From assembly GCA_902763805.1 (NCBI GenBank), contig CACWTN010000005.1, positions 113,778-177,777 on the forward strand: a stretch of 64,000 bases of DNA. The letters run 5' to 3'. This DNA is from an uncultured bacterium (lineage in GTDB: Bacteria > Cyanobacteriota > Vampirovibrionia > Gastranaerophilales > Gastranaerophilaceae). A program made the translations under genes and the position numbers. The notes under the pieces were generated by a model. The model was not told the DNA's origin. It made no database searches and saw nothing but the letters and a program-made list of their open reading frames with translations. Below, one piece after another: positions 1-8,358 of this stretch; positions within the stretch are counted from its first letter, which is position 1; the number at the start of each line of letters is the position of its first letter.

Positions 1-113
1 TGCTTGAAATAGCTCAGGACTTTATTCATCCGCTGTTCAAAAAATCAATATCCGACTTGTATGATGAACTTGAAGAACCTGAACAGGTTGTTCTTTACGG
101 TACACGTATATGA
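1..113 (+). CDS. C-terminal end of an unidentified protein (partial)
   Basis: The frame is open from the left edge to a TGA at 111-113, giving about 36 residues of an acidic C-terminus that ends VVLYGTRI. I do not recognise the family from so short a piece. The stop overlaps the start of the next gene in an ATGA arrangement, which implies one transcript and translational coupling with the flavoprotein gene that follows. The start and most of the gene lie outside the window. Confidence 0.55.
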   Translation, partial: LEIAQDFIHPLFKKSISDLYDELEEPEQVVLYGTRI

Positions 114-1234
114 TAAACAAATGTATCGGAATTATCGGAGCAGGAGCTTCCGGCTGTCTTTGCGCATACTTTCTGTTAAAAGCCGGTTTTGAAGTCACAC
201 TGTTTGATTACGGTTCCCCTCTCCGCACACTCCTTCCCACAGGAGGCGGAAGGTGTAATCTTGCCCACGCTGAGTATGATTTTAAAGAGCTGGCTAAAAA
301 TTATCCGAGAGGCGAAAAGTTCCTGTACTCTGTTTTTTCAAAGTTTTCAACTTATGATACAATTGCACTTTTTGAAGAACTTGGGATAAAAACCTATACT
401 CAGGAAAACGGAAGAATATTTCCCGAATCGAACAGCTCTAAAGACGTCAGAGAAAAAGTTTTAAACTCCATCAAAAAAGCAAATTTTATTAAAGAAAAAG
501 CAGATGAAATTGCACCGCTTGAAAACGGCTATAAAATAAAAACAAATAAAGCGGAATACTTCTTCTCTGATGTTGTTATAGCTATCGGAGGGGGAAAATC
601 ACTCAAAGGTTTAAACCATAAAATTATTCGGTTTACACCTGCTCTTGTCGGATTAAATGCGGATATCAAAACCCTGAGCGGAGTTGTTTTAAAAGACGTT
701 TATTCCATTGACTGCGATATAACCGACGACCTGCTTTTCACCCACTTCGGCATATCAGGCCCGCTCACTTACAAAATATCGTCAATTAAAACAAAAGATA
801 ATTATCCGTATCAGTTAAGTTTTGACCTGTATAAAAAAGATTTTGACCTTCAAAAACTTCTTAATGAAAATCCGCACAAAGATTTAAAAAATATTCTGTC
901 ATCAATCTTCCCGCACAGATTTGCAGAATACATTTCATGCAAATATGCAGAAGTTAAAGCGCATAATATCGACGGAAAAACAAGAGATTTAATTTTAAAC
1001 AAAATCCATAATTTCAAAATAAACGTAACAGGAACAAACAAAGGAGAGGAAACAGTTACCGCAGGCGGATATGACCTGAATGAAATAAACCCGAAAACGA
1101 TGGAATCGAAGCTTTATCAAAATCTTTATATAACTGGAGAAGCACTTGATATTGACGGTTTTTGCGGGGGATTTAATCTCCAGAATGCCTGGTCGACAGC
1201 TTTTGTTGCATCGGAAGGAATTATAAACAAATAA
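110..1234 (+). CDS. HI0933/YhiN-family FAD-dependent flavoprotein
   Basis: A predicted cytoplasmic NAD(P)/FAD-dependent oxidoreductase of the HI0933 (YhiN/BaiN) family. The N-terminal Rossmann motif GAGASG (residues 10-15) binds FAD. The family signature TGGGRCNLA follows near residue 45, then FTHFGISGP near residue 210. The C-terminal block GEALDIDGFCGGFNLQNAW is diagnostic. At 374 residues it is a little shorter than typical members of about 400. The in vivo substrate of most members is unknown; BaiN-type relatives reduce bile-acid intermediates, but sequence alone cannot support that here. The start codon overlaps the preceding stop (ATGA). Confidence 0.88.
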   Translation: MINKCIGIIGAGASGCLCAYFLLKAGFEVTLFDYGSPLRTLLPTGGGRCNLAHAEYDFKELAKNYPRGEKFLYSVFSKFSTYDTIALFEELGIKTYTQENGRIFPESNSSKDVREKVLNSIKKANFIKEKADEIAPLENGYKIKTNKAEYFFSDVVIAIGGGKSLKGLNHKIIRFTPALVGLNADIKTLSGVVLKDVYSIDCDITDDLLFTHFGISGPLTYKISSIKTKDNYPYQLSFDLYKKDFDLQKLLNENPHKDLKNILSSIFPHRFAEYISCKYAEVKAHNIDGKTRDLILNKIHNFKINVTGTNKGEETVTAGGYDLNEINPKTMESKLYQNLYITGEALDIDGFCGGFNLQNAWSTAFVASEGIINK

Positions 1235-1267
1235 AAAAGAGATGCGAAAATATCACATCTCTTTTTA
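1233..1267. terminator. Bidirectional intrinsic terminator
   Basis: The arms AAAGAGATG (left) and CATCTCTTT (right) pair around a loop of about 11 nt, with A and T tracts on the two sides. It separates the flavoprotein gene from the convergent DUF378 gene and could serve both. Confidence 0.8.
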
Positions 1268-1274
1268 GTTTTGG

Positions 1275-1505
1275 TTAATAGCGTTTTGTTTCTTCAGAGC
1301 AGTTGCAATAGCATTCTTCAAACTCACTTGTCGCAAGCAGAGTAACAGCACTAATACCCACAAGAGAATAAACAATTCTTGAAAGCAAAGTTGCATCACC
1401 AAATAAAGCAGCGACAATATTGTAGTTAAAGAAACCTACAATACCCCAGACAATAGCACCTGCGATAACAAGCGAATACGCTATCATTCGGAATACGTGC
1501 ATCAT
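1275..1505 (-). CDS. DUF378 family small membrane protein
   Basis: A 76-residue inner-membrane protein with two hydrophobic helices (about residues 6-27 and 40-58). It matches the DUF378 pattern: first helix ending in IVWGIVGFFNYNIVAALFG, then LSRIVYSLVG. The C-terminus is hydrophilic with three Cys (ECYCNC), which is not part of the usual core and may bind metal or form disulfides. The start is well supported: AGGAGG lies 7 nt before the first of two adjacent ATG codons. The family has no assigned function. It appears to be a single-gene unit between two terminators. Confidence 0.8.
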   Translation of the reverse strand: MMHVFRMIAYSLVIAGAIVWGIVGFFNYNIVAALFGDATLLSRIVYSLVGISAVTLLATSEFEECYCNCSEETKRY

Positions 1506-1627
1506 ATCACACCTCCTTTCGGGTCAGGGGTAAATATATTTACCTACCACCATTTTTATTATCAAATTTTTCCCAAAATTTTCATTACCCGAATGGAGAA
1601 AACTTTATTATACTTTTCGTTAATCAT

Positions 1628-1661
1628 AAAAAAACAGACAATGAAAACATTGCCTGTTTTA
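1628..1661 (-). terminator. Intrinsic terminator after the GGGtGRT gene
   Basis: On the minus strand, an AAAACAGGCAATG arm pairs with CATTGTCTGTTTT with one mismatch across a 4-nt loop, followed by a T run. It lies directly downstream of the stop at 1685. Confidence 0.78.
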
Positions 1662-1684
1662 AAATAATTTTAATACTTTAGAGC

Positions 1685-2686
1685 CTATGTCATAGCTTTT
1701 TCTACAGCAACAGCAACTGCAACGGTTGCACCAACCATCGGGTTGTTACCCATACCGATAACACCCATCATTTCTACGTGAGCAGGAACTGAAGATGAAC
1801 CTGCAAACTGAGCGTCACCGTGCATTCTTCCCATAGTATCCGTCATACCGTAAGAAGCAGGACCTGCTGCAACGTTGTCAGGGTGTAATGTACGACCTGT
1901 GCCGCCGCCTGAAGCAACTGAGAAGTATTTTCTTCCGTTTTCCCAGCACCATTTTTTGTAAGTACCTGCAACAGGATGTTGGAATCTTGTCGGGTTAGTT
2001 GAGTTACCTGTAATAGAAACGTCAACGCCTTCTTTAATCATAATAGCAACACCTTCGTTAACATCATCAGCGCCGTAGCATCTTACTTTTGCTCTTTCGC
2101 CATCTGAGAACGGAGTTTCTTTAACGATTTTCAGTTCGCCTGTTTTGTAATCGTATTCAGTTTCAACAGAAGTAAAACCGTTAATACGAGCGATTATATG
2201 AGCAGCGTCTTTACCAAGACCGTTCAAGATAACTCTCAAAGGTTCTTTTCTTACTTTGTTAGCATTTCTTGCAATACCGATAGCACCTTCAGCAGCTGCG
2301 AATGATTCGTGACCTGCCAGGAAACAGAAACATTTTGTTTCTTCTCTTAAAAGCATTGCACCAAGGTTACCGTGACCGATACCAACTTGTCTTCTGTCAC
2401 CAACTGAACCCGGAACAGCAAATGCCTGCAGACCCAAACCGATAGCTTCTGCAGCTTCAGCAGCAGTCTTAATACCTTTTTTAATAGCAATAGCGCAGCC
2501 TAATGTGTATGCCCAAGATGCGTTATCAAATGCGATAGGCTGAATGCCTTTTACAATTGCATCAACATCGATGCCTTTAGATAAACACAAATCGCGAGCT
2601 TCTTCCAAAGATTTGAAACCGTATTCCGGTAAAACTTTTGCAAGAGTTGCTTCACGTCTGTCTTGTCCTTCAAATTTTACTGTCAT
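1685..2686 (-). CDS. GGGtGRT protein
   Basis: A 333-residue soluble protein of the family named after its GGGTGRT motif, here at residues 260-266 and followed by LHPDN. The glycine- and methionine-rich C-terminal third (MGRMHGDAQF, GMGNNPMVGA) is well conserved in the family, which occurs mainly in anaerobes. Its function is unknown. It lies 34 bp downstream of a NifU-like scaffold gene, the usual family arrangement, so a role linked to Fe-S clusters is likely but inferred. The gene is full length and ends just before an intrinsic terminator. Confidence 0.9.
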   Translation of the reverse strand: MTVKFEGQDRREATLAKVLPEYGFKSLEEARDLCLSKGIDVDAIVKGIQPIAFDNASWAYTLGCAIAIKKGIKTAAEAAEAIGLGLQAFAVPGSVGDRRQVGIGHGNLGAMLLREETKCFCFLAGHESFAAAEGAIGIARNANKVRKEPLRVILNGLGKDAAHIIARINGFTSVETEYDYKTGELKIVKETPFSDGERAKVRCYGADDVNEGVAIMIKEGVDVSITGNSTNPTRFQHPVAGTYKKWCWENGRKYFSVASGGGTGRTLHPDNVAAGPASYGMTDTMGRMHGDAQFAGSSSVPAHVEMMGVIGMGNNPMVGATVAVAVAVEKAMT

Positions 2687-2720
2687 AATTTATTTCCCTT
2701 TACTTTATTCTTTTAATCTA

Positions 2721-3422
2721 CTATTCTTCTCTAGGATCGATATATTTTACAGCGTCAGCAAATCTGCCGTATGTACCAACGTTCTTATCAAATGCTTCCT
2801 GAGGGTTAACACCTTTCTTGATAGCATCCATAAATTTACCCATGTTAATGAATTGGTAACCGATTACTTCATCATTCTTATCCAAACCAAGTTTCAGAAT
2901 GTAGCCTTCAGTAAGCTGAAGATATCTTACACCTTTTTGTTTGGTTGAGTGAATAGTACCGCACATAGAGCAAAGTCCTTTACCAAGGTCTTCAAGACCT
3001 GCACCTACCGGCAAACCGTTTTCAGAAAATGCTGATTGAGTTCTACCGTATACGATTTGAAGGAACAATTCTCTCATTGCAACGTTAATTGCGTCACAAA
3101 CCAAGTCTGTATTCAAAGCTTCCAAAATAGTTTTACCCGGAAGGATTTCACCTGCCATAGCAGCTGAGTGAGTCATGCCTGAGCAGCCGATAGTTTCAAC
3201 AAGAGCTTCCTGTATAACACCTTCTTTTACGTTAAGAGTTAATTTACAAGTACCCTGCTGCGGTGCACAACAACCACATCCGTGAGTTAAACCTGAAATA
3301 TCTTTAATTTCTTTACATTTTGTCCATTCGCCTTCTTGAGGGATTGGAGCAGGAGAACCTTTAACACCACGGTGTACGCAGCATTTTTCTTCGATTTCCT
3401 TTGTAATTTCTATTTTGCCCAT
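2721..3422 (-). CDS. NifU-like iron-sulfur cluster assembly scaffold protein
   Basis: A 233-residue protein that pairs with GGGtGRT genes and is usually annotated as an Fe-S cluster assembly scaffold. Cysteines cluster in HGCGCC (C49, C51, C52), C59, the GCSGMTHS motif (C80) and a later CSMCG. The GCSGMTHS segment resembles the second cysteine motif of NifU/IscU N-terminal domains. The extra N-terminal Cys pair and the C-terminal extension are absent from canonical IscU. It is the first gene of a two-gene operon with the GGGtGRT gene, with an AGGAGG-type site just before the ATG. The cargo is unknown. Confidence 0.85.
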   Translation of the reverse strand: MGKIEITKEIEEKCCVHRGVKGSPAPIPQEGEWTKCKEIKDISGLTHGCGCCAPQQGTCKLTLNVKEGVIQEALVETIGCSGMTHSAAMAGEILPGKTILEALNTDLVCDAINVAMRELFLQIVYGRTQSAFSENGLPVGAGLEDLGKGLCSMCGTIHSTKQKGVRYLQLTEGYILKLGLDKNDEVIGYQFINMGKFMDAIKKGVNPQEAFDKNVGTYGRFADAVKYIDPREE

Positions 3423-3574
3423 TTGACCTCCTTATAATCAAAAATAAAGCTAATATCCTCTAATAAAATTATTATATTACAAACAGGGGTAAATACAAAT
3501 AAGGTGCATGAAAACTAAATTATACACAATAATGCATATAATTGATTAAATTTTGGTCAAAATAAAATAATCTG

Positions 3575-4096
3575 TCAGGATTTCATTCTTATTGTATCCG
3601 TAACAAATTCACTTAAATCCGTCACAATATTTTTGGCATATTTACTGTATTCCCCTGCGGCAAGTTTCTTCTCATAATCAAACAAACCATTGGTTTCAGT
3701 ATCTGCCATGGAAGGTTTTGAATCAAACAATGAATTAAAGAATGTAACAACCTCAGATGTCGACATATTTTTAGGCTCGTTCATATAACGAGAAACTGAT
3801 TCGTCTGTTTCATTTACGGGTTTTACCGACTCTGACATATTGTTATCCCCCATTTTAATATTAATGTTATTCTGGGGTAATGCACTTTCTGCCAAATCTA
3901 TTATATTCACACCTGACGGCAAACCTAAATCTTTTGTTATATCAAAAGTTGCCTGATTTTTAATATTATTTATTTGTTTTTCCAGCATATCTGAAAAAGT
4001 CGTATCCTCCATATCAACATTCTGGACAGCTTTGTTTATGCTGTCTCCAAACATCTCCGGTGATATTGAACCTACAAAATTCGATACTGTACTCAT
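3575..4096 (-). CDS. Hypothetical 173-residue soluble protein
   Basis: I do not recognise this family. The protein is acidic and has no signal peptide or membrane helix. The segment FSDMLEKQINNIKNQ (about residues 34-48) recalls the amphipathic start of small flagellar rod or export proteins such as FliE, but nothing else supports that. A low-complexity middle rich in Asn, Ser and Met separates it from a C-terminal helical region (about residues 115-173). It is flanked by its own intergenic regions and appears monocistronic. Confidence 0.6.
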   Translation of the reverse strand: MSTVSNFVGSISPEMFGDSINKAVQNVDMEDTTFSDMLEKQINNIKNQATFDITKDLGLPSGVNIIDLAESALPQNNINIKMGDNNMSESVKPVNETDESVSRYMNEPKNMSTSEVVTFFNSLFDSKPSMADTETNGLFDYEKKLAAGEYSKYAKNIVTDLSEFVTDTIRMKS

Positions 4097-4180
4097 AAGT
4101 CCATTTTATAATATTATTATCATCCGGCGCATCCTTCAAAAAATGTAAATAATATAATATAATGTTCTAAGGAGAGCTTA

Positions 4181-4825
4181 ATGAAAAAAACACTTACAAT
4201 ACTTTTTGCTTTATTTTGTCTTGCAAACGCAGTCTGCGCAAGCAACATGCCGGACTTAAAATACAAAAACATTAACCTTAAAGACAAAATTTCTTATGAC
4301 GCACAAACAGATATCTGGTCACGAAAATTTGACAGGAAAAACAAAAACTATTTTATTAAATCTAAAGGATTTGGTGCTTTTTATGATTACCTTGACGCGA
4401 ACAGAAATTTTGCTTTTTCTACAGAGTGCGAATACGAATTTATACACAATAACAGCCTTATCGGATATTCAAACAGAGATTTGAAGTTTTATGAAATAAT
4501 ATACAGCCGTAACACAGTCGGAAAAAGACCTCTCACAAAGGAAGAAACAGAAGCAATACTTCCTGATTACAAAATAATATCATTATCCGAATTCAGCCCT
4601 AAAACAAACTCTTTAAAGATTAAAAAAGATTCGGGCGCACTGAAAATATTTCTGTTTAACGACACAAATTTTGCTTTTGATAACTATATCTTTTCTTCGG
4701 GAAACGCAAAATTTGAACAATATGACCTCAGAGGCTTCTTGACGGTAGAAAAACCCGGAATGATACAATTTTCAAAACCCGGAGAAGAAGACAACAAAAA
4801 CTGGTATGTTCTTTTGGTTAGATAA
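4181..4825 (+). CDS. Secreted hypothetical protein
   Basis: A 214-residue protein starting with a clear Sec signal peptide (MKKTLTILFALFCLANAVCA, cleavage probably after residue 20). The mature part is charged and aromatic-rich with no Cys pairs and no recognisable domain. It probably acts in the periplasm or outside the cell. AAGGAG lies upstream of the ATG. The gene stands alone, ends at a shared terminator and is convergent with minE. No function can be assigned. Confidence 0.65.
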   Translation: MKKTLTILFALFCLANAVCASNMPDLKYKNINLKDKISYDAQTDIWSRKFDRKNKNYFIKSKGFGAFYDYLDANRNFAFSTECEYEFIHNNSLIGYSNRDLKFYEIIYSRNTVGKRPLTKEETEAILPDYKIISLSEFSPKTNSLKIKKDSGALKIFLFNDTNFAFDNYIFSSGNAKFEQYDLRGFLTVEKPGMIQFSKPGEEDNKNWYVLLVR

Positions 4826-4836
4826 CAAAAAATAAA

Positions 4837-4868
4837 AAAAGGCACCGAAAATCAGTGCCTTTTCTTTT
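4837..4868. terminator. Bidirectional terminator between the secreted protein gene and minE
   Basis: AAAAGGCAC (4837-4845) and GTGCCTTTT (4855-4863) form a 9-bp stem with a 9-nt loop, flanked by A and T tracts, in the gap between convergent genes. Confidence 0.82.
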
Positions 4869-4881
4869 ACTCAAAAAAGAT

Positions 4882-5520
4882 TTAAATCACACTTTCCACA
4901 TCGGAAGAATCAGACTTGAAAGGATTATTACCGTTACTTGAAATATCCTCAGGAGCAGAAACTTCTTTCTTTTCCTTTTTCTTGATAATTTTCGGAACTT
5001 CATTCAGTTCTTTTGCAATAGCATCAGCCTTTTCTGCCTCTGCCTTTTCTTCTTCCGTTCTGTCTGCTTCTTCTGAATCAGCTTCTTTATCTTCTTCTTT
5101 TATTTCCTCAGCTGAATCTTCAGCTTCATCAGAGATTTCTTCTTCAGCATTACTTTCTTCTTCTGCTGCTTTTTTGTTCAATGCAGCTGCAAGCATTTCT
5201 TCATGCTCTTTTATTGCCGCATCAATTTCTTCCTCATCCTTTGCTCTTATAACAGGAATCGAAAGCATCAGTGCAACCTGATCGCCTTCCTGTTCAAAGT
5301 TCAGGTCAAGAAGCTCTTTATCAAGCTCTACATATCTGGAAAGAAGCTCGATAAGTTCACTTCTCATCTGTTCCAATATTCTTGGCGTCAGATTTGTTCT
5401 GTCCTGCATTAAAACCAGTTTTAACCTGTTTGTTGCAACTGATTTTGAAGCATTTTCAGGTTCTTCCTGAGAGTGAAAGAACTTTGATATTGTATTGTAT
5501 AAGTCAGAAAACAAGCTCAT
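4882..5520 (-). CDS. minE: Cell division topological specificity factor MinE with long acidic tail
   Basis: MinE stimulates the MinD ATPase and restricts the division inhibitor to the poles. Residues 1-15 form the amphipathic membrane-binding helix (MSLFSDLYNTISKFF). Residues about 30-90 carry the MinD-binding and dimer regions (RLKLVLMQDR, MRSELIELLSRYVELD, VALMLSIPV). Typical MinE proteins are about 90-110 residues; this one is 212. The additional 110 residues or so are low-complexity Glu/Ala/Lys/Asp with no recognisable fold. It is the last gene of minCDE, 1 bp after minD. Confidence 0.9.
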   Translation of the reverse strand: MSLFSDLYNTISKFFHSQEEPENASKSVATNRLKLVLMQDRTNLTPRILEQMRSELIELLSRYVELDKELLDLNFEQEGDQVALMLSIPVIRAKDEEEIDAAIKEHEEMLAAALNKKAAEEESNAEEEISDEAEDSAEEIKEEDKEADSEEADRTEEEKAEAEKADAIAKELNEVPKIIKKKEKKEVSAPEDISSNGNNPFKSDSSDVESVI

Positions 5521-5521
5521 C

Positions 5522-6334
5522 CTACACCTTCACTTTCAGTTTGGCAATTGCATTTTTAATTTTTGCCATAAACCCTTTCGGTTCATCTAAGTCCAGGAAC
5601 GGAACTTCTTCTCCTAAGATTCTTTCCGCAACATTTCTGTATGCTTTACCGGCAAGAGCATTTTCATCATTAACAATTGGTTCACCCTTGTTTGTTGATG
5701 TGATAATACCTGCGTCTTCAGGAATAATACCAACGAGCGGAATCTCTAAAATACCGACTACATCATCAACACTCATCATTTCATTTGATTTAATCAGGTT
5801 CGGTCGAACTCTGTTCAAAAGAAGTTTTACACTTGTAATTTCTTCCTTTGTTGCCAGCAAACCGATAATTCTGTCAGCATCACGAATTGCAGACATTTCA
5901 GGAGTTGTAACAACAATTGCTTCACTTGCTCCTGCAACTGCATTCTGAAACCCTTGTTCAATACCTGCAGGACAGTCAACGAGTACAAAATCGTTTTCTT
6001 CCTTCAATGTATCACAGATTTCTTTTAACTGCTCCGCATTGACAGCGGTTTTATCTCTTGTCTGAGCTGCAGCAAGAAGCTGAAGGTTCGGATTTTTCTT
6101 ATCTTTTACCAAAGCCTGTCTTAATTTGCAGCGTTCTTCAATTACGTCAACAATTGTATATACAATTCTGTTTTCAAGTCCGAGAAGCAGGTCTAAATTT
6201 CTCAAACCCAAGTCAGTATCAATTAATACTACTTTATATCCGGATTTTGCAAGTGCTGTACCAATATTAGCACTTGTTGTAGTTTTACCTACTCCGCCTT
6301 TTCCTGATGTTATTACTATTACTCGACCGGTCAT
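5522..6334 (-). CDS. minD: Septum site-determining protein MinD
   Basis: A membrane-associated ATPase of the ParA/MinD family that recruits MinC and oscillates or forms gradients with MinE to place the Z ring. The deviant Walker A motif GKGGVGKTT is at residues 11-19, followed by VVLIDTDLGLRNLDL and the switch segment VLVDCPAGIE. The C-terminus (KGFMAKIKNAIAKLKVKV) is an amphipathic membrane-targeting helix. At 270 residues it has the normal length. Its ATG overlaps the minC stop by one base (TAATG), so the two are translationally coupled. Confidence 0.96.
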   Translation of the reverse strand: MTGRVIVITSGKGGVGKTTTSANIGTALAKSGYKVVLIDTDLGLRNLDLLLGLENRIVYTIVDVIEERCKLRQALVKDKKNPNLQLLAAAQTRDKTAVNAEQLKEICDTLKEENDFVLVDCPAGIEQGFQNAVAGASEAIVVTTPEMSAIRDADRIIGLLATKEEITSVKLLLNRVRPNLIKSNEMMSVDDVVGILEIPLVGIIPEDAGIITSTNKGEPIVNDENALAGKAYRNVAERILGEEVPFLDLDEPKGFMAKIKNAIAKLKVKV

Positions 6335-7344
6335 TAATCTCTCCTTAATTTTTTATAAATTACAATCTTACCATCTTCTATCAGAGCTTCCTCCGGGGTA
6401 AACTCGTTAGTTTTTTGAACGTACGGTACATTTAATGTATCGTTGCGCCTTGCGTATAAACCAGCAATTCTCAGTTGTATTGCGTTAAGTTTCAAAGCTC
6501 TTACTTTAGAAGTTATGTTACCGTTGCATCCGGCATGAGCTATACCGCCCAGAATACCCCAAACAGTGATATCGCCGCCTGCAATTATTTCACTTCCCGG
6601 ATGCGCATCACCTATGATGAAAACATTTCCGTCATAGCTAATCGTTTGTCCTGAACGTAAAGTCTGATTTATATAAAGAGTCTGCATAGATTCTGTATTG
6701 ACAGAATTTTCTTCAACTCCTTCTGGAAGCACATTTCCCGTATCAAGAAGAATATACTTGCTTGTTTCTTCCGGCAAAAGTCCTTCACTTGCTGCAAGAA
6801 TACCAAAACCGTCAGGCTGATAATTTTCGGAAGGAATAACTTCCGAAAGTTCCTGAGCAGATACTTCATCATAAATATCTTCTATACCTTCGGTTGTTTC
6901 TATCGGATTGTTGTGAACTTCGGTGTGAACTTCTACAATTTCCTGACTGTTGGTGTCCTGTACCGGATTCTCAGTTCTTTCTTCTACAGCTTCTTCTTTG
7001 TATTCACTGTCTTTAAAATCTTCTTCGCTTGGAGCGATGTCAGCAGTTAAATCAGAAGAAATCTCCTTAATCATAATCCCCAAACTTACAGCTGATGCCT
7101 CAGTCTGTTCTGATTTTGTATCAATAAACGCAATTTTTGCATTCATGGATTCAATCAAAGCTTTTATACTCAAAAGCTGTGATTGTTTCAAATCCAGACT
7201 TCCCAATTTTAAACAAATGTTTTTCCCTTTTACATCAGGGTGTTCCATTATGGAGCTTAACTCAAATACCAGCTGTGACGTATTCTTGATACTGCTCAAA
7301 TCAATAATGAAACCGTTTTCTACTGCACTCTTTTCCATTAACAT
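6334..7344 (-). CDS. minC: Septum site-determining protein MinC with acidic linker
   Basis: MinC inhibits FtsZ polymerisation under MinD control. The C-terminal beta-helix domain (about residues 225-325) is clear: LRSGQTISYDGNVFIIGD, GGDITVWGILGG, HAGCNGN and ALKLNAIQLRIAGLYARR. The N-terminal domain (1-105) is divergent. Between them lies an acidic linker of about 110 residues, so the protein reaches 336 residues against about 220-270 normally. It is the first gene of minCDE and diverges from the TonB-C/TPR gene across a 157-bp intergenic region that probably holds both promoters. No clear promoter consensus is visible there. Confidence 0.9.
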   Translation of the reverse strand: MLMEKSAVENGFIIDLSSIKNTSQLVFELSSIMEHPDVKGKNICLKLGSLDLKQSQLLSIKALIESMNAKIAFIDTKSEQTEASAVSLGIMIKEISSDLTADIAPSEEDFKDSEYKEEAVEERTENPVQDTNSQEIVEVHTEVHNNPIETTEGIEDIYDEVSAQELSEVIPSENYQPDGFGILAASEGLLPEETSKYILLDTGNVLPEGVEENSVNTESMQTLYINQTLRSGQTISYDGNVFIIGDAHPGSEIIAGGDITVWGILGGIAHAGCNGNITSKVRALKLNAIQLRIAGLYARRNDTLNVPYVQKTNEFTPEEALIEDGKIVIYKKLRRD

Positions 7345-7501
7345 AATAACTAATTCCCAAATTGATATGTGACAATAAAAAGAATAGCCTAAAAATACGG
7401 GTAATACAATAAAGTGTGACGCTTTGTAAAGTAAAGATTTAATCGTTACATTTGCTTAAAATATTATAGACATATACTGTTATTTCAAATAGAATAATTG
7501 T

Positions 7502-8323
7502 ATGTTTGGGAGATGGGGATTAAAATATATCGCTGTATTAATGCTTTGCTTTATGCTTAATTATTCTGCTGAAGCGGAAGATTTTAATTATGCACAGACA
7601 CAAAAAAGAATATCCTTACAGGAAGAATTCGGCGATTATATGAATACGGTAAAGGACAAAATATCCGACACTTGGACACCGCCGGAGGTACTGGAATACG
7701 GGCATGCCACGGTTATATTTAAACTTGATAAAAACGGTGAACTGCTTTCTTCGTACATCAAAGAAAGCTCAGGGAACAGTCTTTACGACGAGTCAGCTCT
7801 GCTTTCCATACAAAAAGCAGCTCCTTACGCCGAATTCCCAATAAACGCATCAAGAGAAAATATTACAATTATGTATTCTTTTGACTCGTCTGTTGTCAGC
7901 GCAAATGATGTAAAAATGCTTGTAGAACAGGCCGAAAAATACATTAATAAAGATAATTTAACCGCACGTAATATTTTGGATCAGGCTATAAAAACTATTG
8001 AAGGAGATCCTGCTTCGTACTTCCTGTATGCAAGAAGATACAAGCTTGATAAGCTTATTGGAGATACAGAAGCCGCAGATGCCGATTTGGAAAAATGCAA
8101 GTCGCTGAAGATTACATACGACGCACGTCGTATTGCAAAGTGCAAAGAAGCTCTTGCCAAAGACGAAACGCCTTTTGCTTACTTTACTCTCGCAAACGCT
8201 TATGAGCTTGCAGGCGACTATCAAAACGCTATATATAATATTGACAAAGCAATAAGCATGACTGAGCTTAATCACGCATACAAACGTTATCGTGCAGAAA
8301 TTATTATGAAAAGTGACAAGTAA
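7502..8323 (+). CDS. Secreted TonB C-terminal-like and TPR protein
   Basis: A 273-residue protein with a hydrophobic N-terminal signal (about residues 8-25, ending SAEAED). Residues about 45-135 match the TonB/TolA C-terminal pattern: DTWTPPE, VIFKLDKNGEL, SSGNSLYDESALLSI, then a Pro before the last strand. The remainder (about 135-273) is TPR-like, with a clear repeat YFTLANAYELAGDYQNAIYN. The domain order is unusual because TonB-C normally ends a protein. It probably acts in the periplasm. No Shine-Dalgarno sequence is visible before the ATG. It terminates at a strong palindrome. Confidence 0.72.
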   Translation: MFGRWGLKYIAVLMLCFMLNYSAEAEDFNYAQTQKRISLQEEFGDYMNTVKDKISDTWTPPEVLEYGHATVIFKLDKNGELLSSYIKESSGNSLYDESALLSIQKAAPYAEFPINASRENITIMYSFDSSVVSANDVKMLVEQAEKYINKDNLTARNILDQAIKTIEGDPASYFLYARRYKLDKLIGDTEAADADLEKCKSLKITYDARRIAKCKEALAKDETPFAYFTLANAYELAGDYQNAIYNIDKAISMTELNHAYKRYRAEIIMKSDK

Positions 8324-8358
8324 AAAAAGAGATGTTCAATTGAACATCTCTTTTTTTC
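8324..8358. terminator. Perfectly palindromic bidirectional terminator
   Basis: Arms 8324-8339 and 8340-8355 are exact complements (core GAGATGTTCAA/TTGAACATCTC) with A and T runs outside. It lies between convergent stops. Confidence 0.85.

Noticed and set aside
4916..5281. Ser/Ala-rich frame on the plus strand opposite minE
   Set aside because: It is the antisense of the Glu/Ala-rich tail of MinE and reflects that composition only.
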